61,780 nt of DNA. Source: Candidatus Delongbacteria bacterium. Lineage in GTDB: Bacteria; UBA4055. Position numbers and translations under genes: made by a program. The notes beneath the pieces are model-generated. The model was not told the origin of the DNA, made no database searches, and saw nothing but the letters and a program-made list of their open reading frames with translations. Position 1 is the first letter of the stretch. The number at the start of each line of letters is the position of its first letter. This document shows positions 44,427-53,846 of this stretch, piece after piece. Location: contig JAFGVM010000066.1 in NCBI GenBank assembly GCA_016937995.1, positions 1 through 61,780 of the forward strand, given 5' to 3'.

Positions 44427-46667
44427 GTGAGTTTGAAAATAATTTTCATACAATACATTCCTGCTTATCGCAGGATTTTTAATTTAACAGCAATATTTCT
44501 TTTTTTTATTTCGACGGATCTATTTTCAGGATCGAGGTTCACGGGTAATGTAACTGATAAAAATAATATTCCACTGCAGGATGTGAATATTGAGTTATTT
44601 CCTACCTCTTTAGGAACAACGACTGATGAAAACGGATATTTTTCTTTTGCTAGAGTAGACAATGGAAAATATATTTTAAAATTTTCACATGTTTCGTTTA
44701 AACCTTTCGAATTAGAAGCATTATCTGGAACAGCAGATAAATTAAAATTAAAGATTCAGTTACAAAATAATAATATCGAACTTGTCCCAATATCAGTAAC
44801 GAACATATCGTTATTTTCAGAGAAAAAAATTATTCCAAGAGAGGAAATAGAAAGATCGAACTCTTCTTCACTGGTAGATCTGATTGACGATCTTTCACCA
44901 ATTTCTATAGAAGAGGTAGACGGGATAAATACAAAGGTTTCAATCAGAGGGTCTGATAGTAAACAGGTATGTATAATGGTGGATGGAACAATTATAAATT
45001 CAAAAATGGATGGATCATTTAACATAAATTCAATTCCGGTTGAAATTATAGATCATATTGAAATCTTCAAAGGTGGTGATATTTCTCTTACATCACAAGG
45101 GATGGGTGGGATCATAAATATAGTTACCAAGAAAGAAATTAAGGGTAAAGAATTTTCATTAAAATATTCTAGTTTAGTATATTTCAGTGACAGAGATAAT
45201 CTGACATTTGACAGGTTTAACAATAATCAAATATCAGCGATGGTCTCATGGCCCTTAAAAACAGGTAATTTAGTTTTATCGTACAACAATAAACGTAATG
45301 AAAATAACTGGTCATATATAAATGCAGCTAAAGCCGATGAATATAGATATATAAACAATCCAAATTTACCGAGAATACAGGGGAACGCTTTTGACCACAG
45401 TGACAATTTTTACACCATGTACAGCGCGAATTTCAAAAAAATAAATTATGGCTTAGTTTTTAATTACTCTTTGGTAAAATATGGAATGCCTGGCTGGTAC
45501 GATCTACCCTATGAAAGTGCTTTTATGGAAAAGGACGATGCGAGTTATAAAATATTTTATGATCAAAAACTGAGTAGTTCAGCAGGAGTAAAAATAGATA
45601 TATCGCAGGAAATGGGTTCAAAACATGTTTATATAAATGAAATAGATTCTTTTTACTTCGCAGATAATACAGATCTTTACGACAACAGGAAAATAAAACT
45701 TTCAACATCATTTAACAATGGATCAATCATCTCATTTTCAGGTATTGAATATAAGAGGGAGGAAGTTGAATCTGAAATGATAGTTGGATTCGATCGATTT
45801 AGAGAAAATTATTCAGCTTTTTCGAAATTGGAATGGACAAATAATATTTTCAATGAGAGTTACAAATTTCATTTACTGGGAGGAATAAGACAGGAATATT
45901 TTTCAAGCACAAAAGAATTTGAAACTCTATATTCCTATGGTACATTCACTGAGTTTCTCAAAGGCAGGTTATCCCTAATACCCAAGTTCAATTACTCCAG
46001 AAATTATAGATTACCAACATTCAGCTCTATGTTCTGGGCCGACAATTTATATACTTCCGGTAACCCGGACCTGAAACCTGAATTCTCGAATATGTATGAT
46101 ACTTCCTTATCATTATCTTATATCAATCCGACATTTACAACTTCAATATACTTCACATACTATTACAAGGAGCTTGAAGATCTTATTGTGTGGATAAAAA
46201 AATCTAATGGCAGGTATATTCCTGAAAATCAACTTGGTGGGGAAATTTCAGGTATAGAAAGCGGAGTAGATCTTTCTTTTAAAAATTTATTTAAAATTAA
46301 CCTTAGCTTAAATACTTTGTCCTCAAAGCAATTTACAGATAATGTAGTAACCAATGAAAAAAAAATAATATATAAACCTGATATTATGTTCACTTCGAAA
46401 ATGGACTATTCTTACGGGGATATAAATTTTTCATTAAGTTCAAAATATAACGGTCATATGTTCCTTAATGAGACCAATAGTATTGACATTGATCCATTTT
46501 GGCTGCACGGTATGGAAATTGCCTATCAGTGTAGCATAAATGAACACTTTCCTGTAAATTACTATTTAAAGATCGATAATATGTTCGATGAGCAGTATCA
46601 GATAATTTATGGTTATCCGATGCCGGGAAGAAAAATTGAAACTGGAATAAAATTAAAATTGAAATAA
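44427..46667 (+). CDS. btuB: TonB-dependent vitamin B12 receptor (BtuB-like)
   Basis: Outer-membrane receptor of 746 residues (GTG 44427; a TTG at 44433 is better spaced from GGGGAG and would give 744). After a signal peptide comes a carboxypeptidase-regulatory-like beta-sandwich (FTGNVTDKNNIPLQDVNIEL, ENGYFSFARVDNG), a feature of Bacteroidetes-type receptors. The plug domain follows (VSIRGSDSKQVCIMVDG, GMGGIINIVTKK), then a 22-strand-type barrel ending in an aromatic-rich C-terminus. The substrate is inferred from the cobalamin riboswitch in front and the BtuG-like gene behind. It imports cobalamin using TonB energy. Confidence 0.88.
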   Translation: MSLKIIFIQYIPAYRRIFNLTAIFLFFISTDLFSGSRFTGNVTDKNNIPLQDVNIELFPTSLGTTTDENGYFSFARVDNGKYILKFSHVSFKPFELEALSGTADKLKLKIQLQNNNIELVPISVTNISLFSEKKIIPREEIERSNSSSLVDLIDDLSPISIEEVDGINTKVSIRGSDSKQVCIMVDGTIINSKMDGSFNINSIPVEIIDHIEIFKGGDISLTSQGMGGIINIVTKKEIKGKEFSLKYSSLVYFSDRDNLTFDRFNNNQISAMVSWPLKTGNLVLSYNNKRNENNWSYINAAKADEYRYINNPNLPRIQGNAFDHSDNFYTMYSANFKKINYGLVFNYSLVKYGMPGWYDLPYESAFMEKDDASYKIFYDQKLSSSAGVKIDISQEMGSKHVYINEIDSFYFADNTDLYDNRKIKLSTSFNNGSIISFSGIEYKREEVESEMIVGFDRFRENYSAFSKLEWTNNIFNESYKFHLLGGIRQEYFSSTKEFETLYSYGTFTEFLKGRLSLIPKFNYSRNYRLPTFSSMFWADNLYTSGNPDLKPEFSNMYDTSLSLSYINPTFTTSIYFTYYYKELEDLIVWIKKSNGRYIPENQLGGEISGIESGVDLSFKNLFKINLSLNTLSSKQFTDNVVTNEKKIIYKPDIMFTSKMDYSYGDINFSLSSKYNGHMFLNETNSIDIDPFWLHGMEIAYQCSINEHFPVNYYLKIDNMFDEQYQIIYGYPMPGRKIETGIKLKLK

Positions 46668-46683
46668 GATCAAGGGAGAAAAA

Positions 46684-47745
46684 ATGAAAAAGTTGTTAAC
46701 ATTAATTATTAGTGTAATGTTACTGATGAGCTGCTCTGAGGAAGATGAAAGTCCGATCAGTAAAGACGGAAGTATTTTTCTGATAAACGGTTTAGGTGCT
46801 GTCGGAACATTATCGGTCATTGATGATGATGGCATGATCTCAAATGATGTAATGAATGTAGGCAGTATACCAAATCATATCAGTGAGTATGAAGGTGTGT
46901 TGTATATTGTAAATTCCGGCAACAACAATGTTCAGATGATAAATGCATCAACATGTGAAAACATTGGTTCCATTGAGTTACCACCATTTAGAAACCCAAT
47001 GAGAGCGGTAGGTTGTAACGGAAAAATATATATTACAAGTATGCAAGGACCTGGACTAGATGTTTATTCGATCGAAGAGGCATCATTGGATTCGATAGTG
47101 TTAACATCTGTACCTGCTGAAAGTATGAATGGAGGTACTGATGCTATTTATTCTGATGGCAATTTTGTTTTCGTTGGTGTAAGGAACATAAACTATGATA
47201 ACTGGCCGATAGTCAACTATGGTCCAGAGTATATGGTTATTATCAATCCTGAAAGCGATTTGGTAGAAATCACTATGGAAGTTGGCTACAATATTGCAGA
47301 CATATTGATAGACCTGGAGGGTGATCTACATGTTCTCTGCTCTGGAAACAGGGACGATGTAAACGGTGTTGTTAAAGTCTATCCAAATACCAAGGTAGAA
47401 AAGGCTGAAGTTGAAGAAATCCTATTAGGTTCAGAACCGGGAAGTCTGATAATGAACAGTGAAGGTATGGTCTATGTGGGTGTAACTGTTTATGGAGGAA
47501 CTACAGGTTCAGGTGGTATAATGAAATATAATTCTGCAACCAACGAAGTTCTGAATAGCAGTGAAAATTTGTTATATTCAACTACTGATGATGTTATCAT
47601 GGATGTAGTTGTTGATGGATATGACAAATTATATGCACCGTTATTTTATGAGAATGAATTGATTGTTTTCGAAAATGATTCAATAGATACTGTTTTAACA
47701 ACAGGAGTCGGACCTCAGGAATTGGTATTTGTAGGGGAAGAGTAA
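46684..47745 (+). CDS. BtuG-like surface lipoprotein, beta-propeller
   Basis: Protein of 353 residues. The leader ends in lipobox LMSC (C17) followed by EEDESP, an acidic stretch resembling the surface-export signal of Bacteroidetes lipoproteins. The body has YncE-type propeller blades (LSVIDDDGMIS, GVLYIVNSGNNNVQMINAST, GKIYITSMQGPGLDVYS, GDLHVLCSGN). It lies 16 bases after btuB under the same riboswitch. In Bacteroides, BtuG is such a propeller that caps BtuB and binds B12 extremely tightly, so the same role is inferred. Ligand specificity is not visible in the sequence. Confidence 0.8.
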   Translation: MKKLLTLIISVMLLMSCSEEDESPISKDGSIFLINGLGAVGTLSVIDDDGMISNDVMNVGSIPNHISEYEGVLYIVNSGNNNVQMINASTCENIGSIELPPFRNPMRAVGCNGKIYITSMQGPGLDVYSIEEASLDSIVLTSVPAESMNGGTDAIYSDGNFVFVGVRNINYDNWPIVNYGPEYMVIINPESDLVEITMEVGYNIADILIDLEGDLHVLCSGNRDDVNGVVKVYPNTKVEKAEVEEILLGSEPGSLIMNSEGMVYVGVTVYGGTTGSGGIMKYNSATNEVLNSSENLLYSTTDDVIMDVVVDGYDKLYAPLFYENELIVFENDSIDTVLTTGVGPQELVFVGEE

Positions 47746-47754
47746 ATAGATAAT

Positions 47755-47787
47755 GAAAGTAAGTGTATGGTATATACATTTACTTTC
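47755..47787. terminator. Bidirectional hairpin between convergent genes
   Basis: GAAAGTAAGTGTA (47755-47767) pairs with TACATTTACTTTC (47775-47787) with a single mismatch. It is placed between the stops of the BtuG-like gene and the convergent lamin-tail gene. Confidence 0.6.
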
Positions 47788-47790
47788 TAC

Positions 47791-49449
47791 TTATTTTGTT
47801 ACATAAAAAGCTTTTTTTAAATTTGTAATTTTCCCATCACTGTTCTTTACACTCAGGAAACAAATATATGCACCTGTATTGACAGTCATTCCATTATTAT
47901 CTTTACAATCCCAAACAAAATCATTTGAAGATGATGTATAAATCGAGTTAGCAGGAATCGCTACTTGCTGACCTTTGATATTGTAGATCTTAACGGTTAA
48001 AAAAATATAAGCGGAATTAAAATCGTAGGAAATTATAAGATTATCATTATTCCCGTCATTATTTGGAGTAACGGTCTTTGGATATAAAGTGAATTCATTA
48101 TGCCCACTGACATCCTCAGGATCCTGAAATACTGAATTCTCCTTTGTTGGAGTTGCTGTATTGACAGATAGCACCCAATTAGTTAACATATAAGAATCAA
48201 ATTCAGGATTTATTTTTTCTATTGAAATACCATAATCATCATTTAGATCTCTATAAGAAAAGCTGTCAATAGTGCTGAGCATTTTATCTAAAATGTAAAT
48301 ACAGTCAGTATCGTTGTTTAGTGACGGCAGCGAGCTGTTCACATATATTTTTGAAAGATCAATAGAGTGAAAATTATAGATCAGATCGTTCTCAGCAACG
48401 ACATAATATTCATCAGGTTGTAAAAATATTTCTGGTAAAGTTATCACAACTTCTTTGTTGCTATCAGTAAGACCGAAATCATTTAGATAAACACTGTCTC
48501 CAGATATGTTAACTATTTCAATAAATTCGCATTGATCACTATTCGGATATTTCATGAATTCATTAAGAGCAATAGGTCTATCATTAAAGCGAATGTAAAT
48601 TGGTATATCAAGATAGTTATTCGAAAGGTTTTCATCATTGTCCGTTTCGATGTCATATACTAATGTATCTGAGCCCGATGTTTCAATATTATCTATGAAT
48701 GATACAAAAACAGAATCCCCTGAGAGAAGCGTACCGTTAAAATCATGATAATCATAAATGATACCGGAATGGTATGCATTGCATCTGAAATTTTCAATTG
48801 GGTTTAAACCAAGATTTTTAACGATCAGATCGATCTCAAAATCAACTCCAGGTTGTAAGTTGCCTGAAATATCATATAACGATATTTCTAGATCATAGTC
48901 GTAATATGAAACTGAATTTTTGAATCCGGGTGTGCCGTTTAAAACTTTTGAATTATCCCAGATATTATCATTCAGATCAACTCTTTCGTCCGAGTAACCC
49001 TGTTCCTGATCTCTAGAGTAAGTGTAAAAAGATATAATCGTTGAATCATTATCGTATATAGTTATTGTCTCATCATATGAATTGCTCAAACCATATTGAC
49101 CTATAGCACCATCGTTTATCATTACTCTCAATATTGAGTCGGGTATCAATTCTTCATAATAAGTGCTGTTAAGATAATACGAGGAGTCCATTATTACACA
49201 ATATTGGTAAGGTTTTAATATCATATTGTCAAAACCATTATATTTGATAAGAAGATCGATCTCCCCGTCGTCTGATACCATCCAACCAGTTAGATCTACC
49301 GTATCAGTTGAATTATTATATATTTCGATAAATTCATCATTGTTTTCATCACCAGCAGTATCGAACATGATCTCAGTCAAAATTATTTGAGATCTCATAC
49401 TATTTAATATTATCAAAATAAAACTGATAATAAATAATTTTGTATTCAT
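47791..49449 (-). CDS. Secreted lamin-tail-domain protein
   Basis: Protein of 552 residues with a signal peptide (1-20). Domains in order: lamin-tail domain (about 22-150, ILTEIMFDTAGDENNDEFIEIYN, VDLTGWMVSD), a CARDB-like adhesion domain (about 180-290), a second lamin-tail domain (about 295-420, IALNEFMKYPNSDQCEFIEIVN), and a C-terminal FlgD-like/gliding-type Ig domain (VTPNNDGNNDNLIISYDF, KIYNIKGQQV). Such C-terminal domains often serve anchoring or secretion in FCB bacteria. No catalytic residues are seen, so it is probably a structural or adhesive surface protein. Confidence 0.75.
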   Translation of the reverse strand: MNTKLFIISFILIILNSMRSQIILTEIMFDTAGDENNDEFIEIYNNSTDTVDLTGWMVSDDGEIDLLIKYNGFDNMILKPYQYCVIMDSSYYLNSTYYEELIPDSILRVMINDGAIGQYGLSNSYDETITIYDNDSTIISFYTYSRDQEQGYSDERVDLNDNIWDNSKVLNGTPGFKNSVSYYDYDLEISLYDISGNLQPGVDFEIDLIVKNLGLNPIENFRCNAYHSGIIYDYHDFNGTLLSGDSVFVSFIDNIETSGSDTLVYDIETDNDENLSNNYLDIPIYIRFNDRPIALNEFMKYPNSDQCEFIEIVNISGDSVYLNDFGLTDSNKEVVITLPEIFLQPDEYYVVAENDLIYNFHSIDLSKIYVNSSLPSLNNDTDCIYILDKMLSTIDSFSYRDLNDDYGISIEKINPEFDSYMLTNWVLSVNTATPTKENSVFQDPEDVSGHNEFTLYPKTVTPNNDGNNDNLIISYDFNSAYIFLTVKIYNIKGQQVAIPANSIYTSSSNDFVWDCKDNNGMTVNTGAYICFLSVKNSDGKITNLKKAFYVTK

Positions 49450-49483
49450 ATCATATCTCTTTAGTTATAACATAATATCAATT

Positions 49484-49522
49484 AAAGAAATTTATATTGA
49501 TTTCGAAAGAATAAATTTCTTT
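49484..49522. repeat. 12-bp perfect inverted repeat
   Basis: AAAGAAATTTAT (49484-49495) and ATAAATTTCTTT (49511-49522) around a 15-base spacer. It lies between the lamin-tail gene start and the tRNA-Sec promoter, so it could be an operator, or a terminator shielding the tRNA. Confidence 0.4.
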
Positions 49523-49536
49523 TAGAATTGAAATTC

Positions 49537-49565
49537 TTGACTTGAATTTAATTAATGCATATATT
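49537..49565 (+). promoter_or_regulatory. Sigma-70 promoter of tRNA-Sec
   Basis: TTGACT (49537-49542), a 17-base spacer and TATATT (49560-49565). Transcription would begin about 10 bases ahead of the tRNA 5' end. Confidence 0.65.
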
Positions 49566-49583
49566 AGAAACGCGATTATGCAT

Positions 49584-49679
49584 GGGCTTGGATGGAGACC
49601 TGGTGGCTCCCGCGGACTTCAAATCCGTAAGCGAGGCATTGATACTGTCTTGGGTGAGTTCGATTCTCACACTAGCCCG
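49584..49679 (+). tRNA. selC: Selenocysteine tRNA (anticodon UCA)
   Basis: The 96-base gene has the anticodon arm GCGGA-CTTCAAA-TCCGT (UCA at 49619-49621), a long variable arm GAGGCA-TTGATAC-TGTCTT and the T-arm GTGAG-TTCGATT-CTCAC. The acceptor GGGCT pairs with AGCCC, and G is the discriminator base. The extra-long acceptor/T-arm spacing expected of bacterial tRNA-Sec (8+5) is present, although acceptor pairs 6 and 8 do not form Watson-Crick pairs. CCA is not encoded. It decodes UGA when SelB binds a SECIS hairpin, and so directly supports the UGA-containing genes at 32-42 kb. A T-run follows it. Confidence 0.92.
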
Positions 49680-49699
49680 TTTTTTTTAAGGAGTACTTT

Positions 49700-50863
49700 A
49701 TGGAGTACGATATTCTGATCATAGGAGCCGGTCCATCCGGCTGTTCATTAGCTCTTCATCTTTCAAAGACGGATCTCAAGATAGCTTTGATCGACAAAGA
49801 AACATTTCCAAGAAGAAAAGTATGTGGTGGGGCCTTAAGTGAAAGAGCTTTAAATCAGTTGAAAGAATTAAATATATATGAAAATTTGCTCAACTCTATA
49901 AGTACAACTAAATCCTACGGACTGAGAGTTTTCACTCCAAAGAAAGAAATACTGGAATTCAATTTCAAAGATCATAGTGATAAAGATAATATTCCTGGTT
50001 TATTATGTGAAAGAAGTGATTTTGATAATTTTTTGATAAATGAAGTCAAAAAATGTAATAATGTTAATATTTTTACAGATGTCAAAATATCTGATATAAA
50101 GATCAACAAGGATAAGGTTTATGCAAATAGTAAAGACCGTTCATTTGTGGGAAAATTCATAGTTGGAGCAGACGGGGCAAATTCGATTCTGAGAACCAAA
50201 TATCCAAGCTATAGAAAAGTATCAGATATTGGAATAAGCTGTCATTTCAAAAATGTATCAGGATTTCATAATGACAATTTAATAGATATGTATTTCCTCA
50301 ATGAAACTTTACCGGGATATTTTTGGATATTTAAATTACCAGGAAATAAAGCTAATGTAGGTGTGTATACTACGAGGGAGTGTGTAAATAAAAATAAACT
50401 CAATTTGAAAGCACTGATTAAGCAAATAATTTCAAATCATCCTGAGATATCCGTAAGGTTCAATAACGCAGAGCAAATTGATGATGTAAAAGGTTGGAAA
50501 TTACCAATATTATTTAAAAGGGTATTTGACAGAAATAATTTATACGGACATAGATATTTATTTATTGGTGATTCAGCATCATTGATCGATCCTGTAACTG
50601 GTGAAGGTATAGGAAATGCGTTGTTAAGTGGTAATTATGCTGCTACAGCAATAAAAGAAGCATTATCCTCCGGGGCTTATTATAGAAAGGGTTTAGAAAT
50701 TTACAGGAACTTATTACTAAAAAAATTAAAGTACGAGCTAAAGATACATCTTTACGGAAGAAACTTATTTAAAAACAAAACGATATTAGAATTTTGTTTT
50801 TCTTTAATAAAAAATTTAAAGCTCATCAATTTACAAATTTCTAAAAGATTATATAAATATTAG
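49700..50863 (+). CDS. Geranylgeranyl-reductase-family FAD oxidoreductase
   Basis: Protein of 387 residues. FAD fold GAGPSGCSLALHLS near 8-21, RRKVCGGALSERAL near 38, GADGANSILR near 153, and the second FAD motif FIGDSASLIDPVTGEGIGNAL near 288, all typical of the GGR/p-hydroxybenzoate-hydroxylase-like group. Members reduce prenyl double bonds in quinone side chains or lipids. AAGGAG precedes the ATG. It is downstream of tRNA-Sec, but no functional link is evident. Confidence 0.82.
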   Translation: MEYDILIIGAGPSGCSLALHLSKTDLKIALIDKETFPRRKVCGGALSERALNQLKELNIYENLLNSISTTKSYGLRVFTPKKEILEFNFKDHSDKDNIPGLLCERSDFDNFLINEVKKCNNVNIFTDVKISDIKINKDKVYANSKDRSFVGKFIVGADGANSILRTKYPSYRKVSDIGISCHFKNVSGFHNDNLIDMYFLNETLPGYFWIFKLPGNKANVGVYTTRECVNKNKLNLKALIKQIISNHPEISVRFNNAEQIDDVKGWKLPILFKRVFDRNNLYGHRYLFIGDSASLIDPVTGEGIGNALLSGNYAATAIKEALSSGAYYRKGLEIYRNLLLKKLKYELKIHLYGRNLFKNKTILEFCFSLIKNLKLINLQISKRLYKY

Positions 50864-50982
50864 GCAGAACTTACAATAATCTGCCATATTTGCTTCAAAA
50901 ACTAAATTATAAAATGTTTAGAACAAAAACATTAAAATCATAGTTTAAGTGCTATCAATAAATTAACGAAACAGGTGGTAAA

Positions 50983-51972
50983 ATGAACAGCGATATTAGA
51001 GAAATAACAGAAAAAGTAGAAAGAGAAAGTAAATTTCTTGATATCTTATCTATGGAAATAGGTAAAGTGATCGTGGGCCAAAAATATATGGTGGACAGAT
51101 TATTGATCAGTTTATTTACTGGTGGACATATATTACTTGAAGGAGTTCCTGGTCTTGCGAAAACTGAAACCGTAAAAACTTTAGCTAAAGCTGTTGATGT
51201 GAAATATCAAAGATTACAGTTTACTCCGGATCTTTTACCAGCAGATCTTATTGGAACAATGATCTATAACCAGAATGAAAACAAATTTGAAACCAAGAAA
51301 GGTCCAATATTTGCTAATATAGTTTTAGCAGATGAAATTAACAGATCACCTGCAAAAGTTCAGTCAGCACTTCTTGAAGCTATGCAGGAAAAACATGTTA
51401 CCATTGGGGAAAATACTTTTTATTTAGATGAACCGTTTTTAGTGTTGGCTACTCAAAATCCTATAGAACAAGAAGGAACGTATCCACTACCTGAAGCTCA
51501 AGTTGATAGATTTATGATGAAAATAAAAATTACTTATCCTACCCCAAATGAGGAATTAGAAATAATGAGAAGGGTCACTTCCTCTGAAAAACCTGAAATT
51601 AAAACCGTGATTACAAGGGATGAAATAAAAAGAGTGAGAGAGATAGTAAAAGAGATCTATATTGACGAAAAAGTGGAAAAATATATAATAGATATTGTGA
51701 ACGCAACAAGAACCCCGGAGAAATACGGATTGAAGGAACTTGAACCTCTAATTGGGTATGCTGCCTCACCAAGAGCTTCCATATATCTTGTATTGGCCTC
51801 TAAAGCACAAGCATTTATGAAGAAAAGAGGATTTGTAACTCCAGAGGATATTAGAACAATTGGAATGGATGTACTCCGACACAGGATAGGAGTAACTTAT
51901 GAAGCTGAGGCTGAAGAGATAACAAGTGAAGATATTGTAAAGAAAATTTTTGATACTATTGAGATACCGTAG
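50983..51972 (+). CDS. MoxR-type AAA+ ATPase
   Basis: Protein of 329 residues. Walker A GVPGLAKTE near 56, Walker B VLADEINRSPAKVQSALLEAMQE, sensor 1 LATQNPIEQEGTYPLPEAQVDRF, sensor 2 ASPRASIYL. MoxR ATPases act as chaperones for insertion or activation of partner proteins containing VWA domains. It heads an operon with a DUF58 gene, a membrane protein and a BatA-like VWA gene, the standard MoxR/Bat arrangement. AGGTGG lies before the ATG. Confidence 0.93.
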   Translation: MNSDIREITEKVERESKFLDILSMEIGKVIVGQKYMVDRLLISLFTGGHILLEGVPGLAKTETVKTLAKAVDVKYQRLQFTPDLLPADLIGTMIYNQNENKFETKKGPIFANIVLADEINRSPAKVQSALLEAMQEKHVTIGENTFYLDEPFLVLATQNPIEQEGTYPLPEAQVDRFMMKIKITYPTPNEELEIMRRVTSSEKPEIKTVITRDEIKRVREIVKEIYIDEKVEKYIIDIVNATRTPEKYGLKELEPLIGYAASPRASIYLVLASKAQAFMKKRGFVTPEDIRTIGMDVLRHRIGVTYEAEAEEITSEDIVKKIFDTIEIP

Positions 51973-51978
51973 AGCAAA

Positions 51979-52866
51979 ATGGAAAAAAAAGATAAACAAA
52001 AAGAAATATTAAAGAAAGTCCGCTACCTTGACATTAAGACAAGAAAGATCATAAATGAACTTTTTGGAGGAGAATACCACAGTGTTTTTAAAGGTCGTGG
52101 TATGAATTTTTCCGAGGTTAGAGAATATTCCTATGGTGATGATATCAGGAATATTGACTGGAATGTTACAGCCAGGATGAGAAAACCTTTTGTTAAAGTA
52201 TTTGAGGAAGAAAGAGAACTGGTTTTAATGCTGATAGTTGATATTTCCGGAAGTGGTTATTTTGGTTCGGGAGAAAATTTAAAACGTGAGATCGCCGCAG
52301 AAATTGGTGCGTTACTGGCTTTCAGTGCAGTAAAGAACAATGATAAGGTTGGAATGATACTTTTCAGTGATAAAATAGAAAAATATATCCCACCACAAAA
52401 AGGAAGAAGTCATGCCTTCAGATTGATCAGGGAACTTCTTTTTTTTGAACCTGAGTCATCTAAAACATCTATCGAGGAAGCTTTAGTATTTTTTAACAAA
52501 GTACAAAAAAAGAAAACGATCGCATTTTTAATTTCAGATTTTGAGGATGAAAATTATGAGAAAGGTTTACAGATCGTAAGTAAAAAACATGATCTTGTAG
52601 CAATTGATATTTTTGATAAATTAGAAGAGGAACTCCCTGAATCGGGATTGTATGAATTTTTCGATAATGAGACTGAAGAAAGAGTAATTGTTGATCTCAG
52701 TAGAAATGAAAACAGAGAATTGATCAAAAACGATATTGCCAATAAGATAGAATTCAGACAGAATATGTTTAAGAAAAATAAAATAGACAGTATAAGAATT
52801 GAAACGAATTCTCCATATATAGAGTCATTCATAAGATTTTTCAAAAAAAGAAAGGGTAGGAATTAG
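51979..52866 (+). CDS. DUF58 family protein
   Basis: Protein of 295 residues in the second position of the MoxR operon, 6 bases after it. Family motifs: GGEYHSVFKGRGMNFSEVREYSYGDDIRNIDWNVTAR-type block at about 28-65 (DDIRNIDWN), then a VWA-like core VDISGSGYFG with a metal-site DxSxS equivalent. Proteins of this family are presumed clients of MoxR. No membrane segment is seen. Confidence 0.9.
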   Translation: MEKKDKQKEILKKVRYLDIKTRKIINELFGGEYHSVFKGRGMNFSEVREYSYGDDIRNIDWNVTARMRKPFVKVFEEERELVLMLIVDISGSGYFGSGENLKREIAAEIGALLAFSAVKNNDKVGMILFSDKIEKYIPPQKGRSHAFRLIRELLFFEPESSKTSIEEALVFFNKVQKKKTIAFLISDFEDENYEKGLQIVSKKHDLVAIDIFDKLEEELPESGLYEFFDNETEERVIVDLSRNENRELIKNDIANKIEFRQNMFKKNKIDSIRIETNSPYIESFIRFFKKRKGRN

Positions 52867-52871
52867 CAAAC

Positions 52872-53846
52872 ATGTACTCAAGGTTAATATTTTTTACAAT
52901 AATATTTTCGTTAAGATTATTTTCGAGCATAGGTGTAACTCCTGACCGCTATGAATTAATAACCGGTGATAAGTTAAATCTTAAAATAGAATTAACTTAT
53001 CCAAGCGATGCTATTATTGATATATCCCAAATTAAAAACCTTTCAACTGAGGAATTTGAACTATTAAATTCTATTCAGATATCAAAAAAAGAAATTGACG
53101 GTAAAACGACTGAGACCATTAATAATGAATATATAGCTTTCGGAAACCCGGGGGAAGTATATTTCCCTTCGTTTGATTACTCATATGTTTTTAAAGATGA
53201 AACAAAAACATTCAGAAGTGATTCTATTAAAATAATAGTTAAATCAATTTTAAATGGGAATGTTGCATATATTGATTCTACGGGCAAGAAAAATACGATA
53301 CCTTTAGATTCCTTAAAAATGATACTCCCCATAAAAGATATATGGGAATATAAATTGTCCGCAACAGAGAAGAAGTACATTGTTTCTTTTATTATACTCC
53401 TGATAGCACTATTTATAACAGTATATTATTTTTTAAAACGTAAGAAGAAAAATGGAGATCACTTATTATCTGAAGAAAAGATCATTATAATACCTGCTCA
53501 TATTAAAGCCATTGAGAGATTAGACGCATTAAAACAAAAGAGTTATTTATCAAAAGGAAATTTCAAGGAATTTGCAGCTGAATTATCATTGATAACGAGA
53601 TTATTTCTGGAGGATAGGTACAAGTTTCCAGGGGCTGAATTACCAACCGAAGAACTAAAAGAAAAAATATCAGGATTTATTCTAAATGAAGATATATTAG
53701 CGGGAATGTATAAATTACTTGAAATAACCGACTACGTAAAGTTCGCTAAATTTATACCGTTAGAAGCAGAATTAAAAAGATTTCTTGAGTTTGCATACGA
53801 ATTAGTAGATAACCTAAAGGATAAGGATAGTAAAGAAAATGTTTAA
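52872..53846 (+). CDS. Membrane protein of the Bat operon (BatD/DUF4381-like)
   Basis: Protein of 324 residues with a signal peptide (1-20), an exported beta-rich domain (about 22-165), one transmembrane helix near 172-193 followed by KRKKK, and a cytosolic helical domain (LSKGNFKEFAAELSLITRLFLEDRYKFPGAELPTEE) typical of Bat-operon BatD/DUF4381-type proteins. It overlaps the next gene by 8 bases. Function within the Bat system (proposed stress tolerance or envelope integrity) is unproven. Confidence 0.65.
   Translation: MYSRLIFFTIIFSLRLFSSIGVTPDRYELITGDKLNLKIELTYPSDAIIDISQIKNLSTEEFELLNSIQISKKEIDGKTTETINNEYIAFGNPGEVYFPSFDYSYVFKDETKTFRSDSIKIIVKSILNGNVAYIDSTGKKNTIPLDSLKMILPIKDIWEYKLSATEKKYIVSFIILLIALFITVYYFLKRKKKNGDHLLSEEKIIIIPAHIKAIERLDALKQKSYLSKGNFKEFAAELSLITRLFLEDRYKFPGAELPTEELKEKISGFILNEDILAGMYKLLEITDYVKFAKFIPLEAELKRFLEFAYELVDNLKDKDSKENV

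Noticed and set aside
47791-49449. Extracellular nuclease with lamin-tail domains
   Set aside because: No nuclease or endonuclease/exonuclease/phosphatase motif is visible; only lamin-tail, CARDB-like and C-terminal Ig-type domains.
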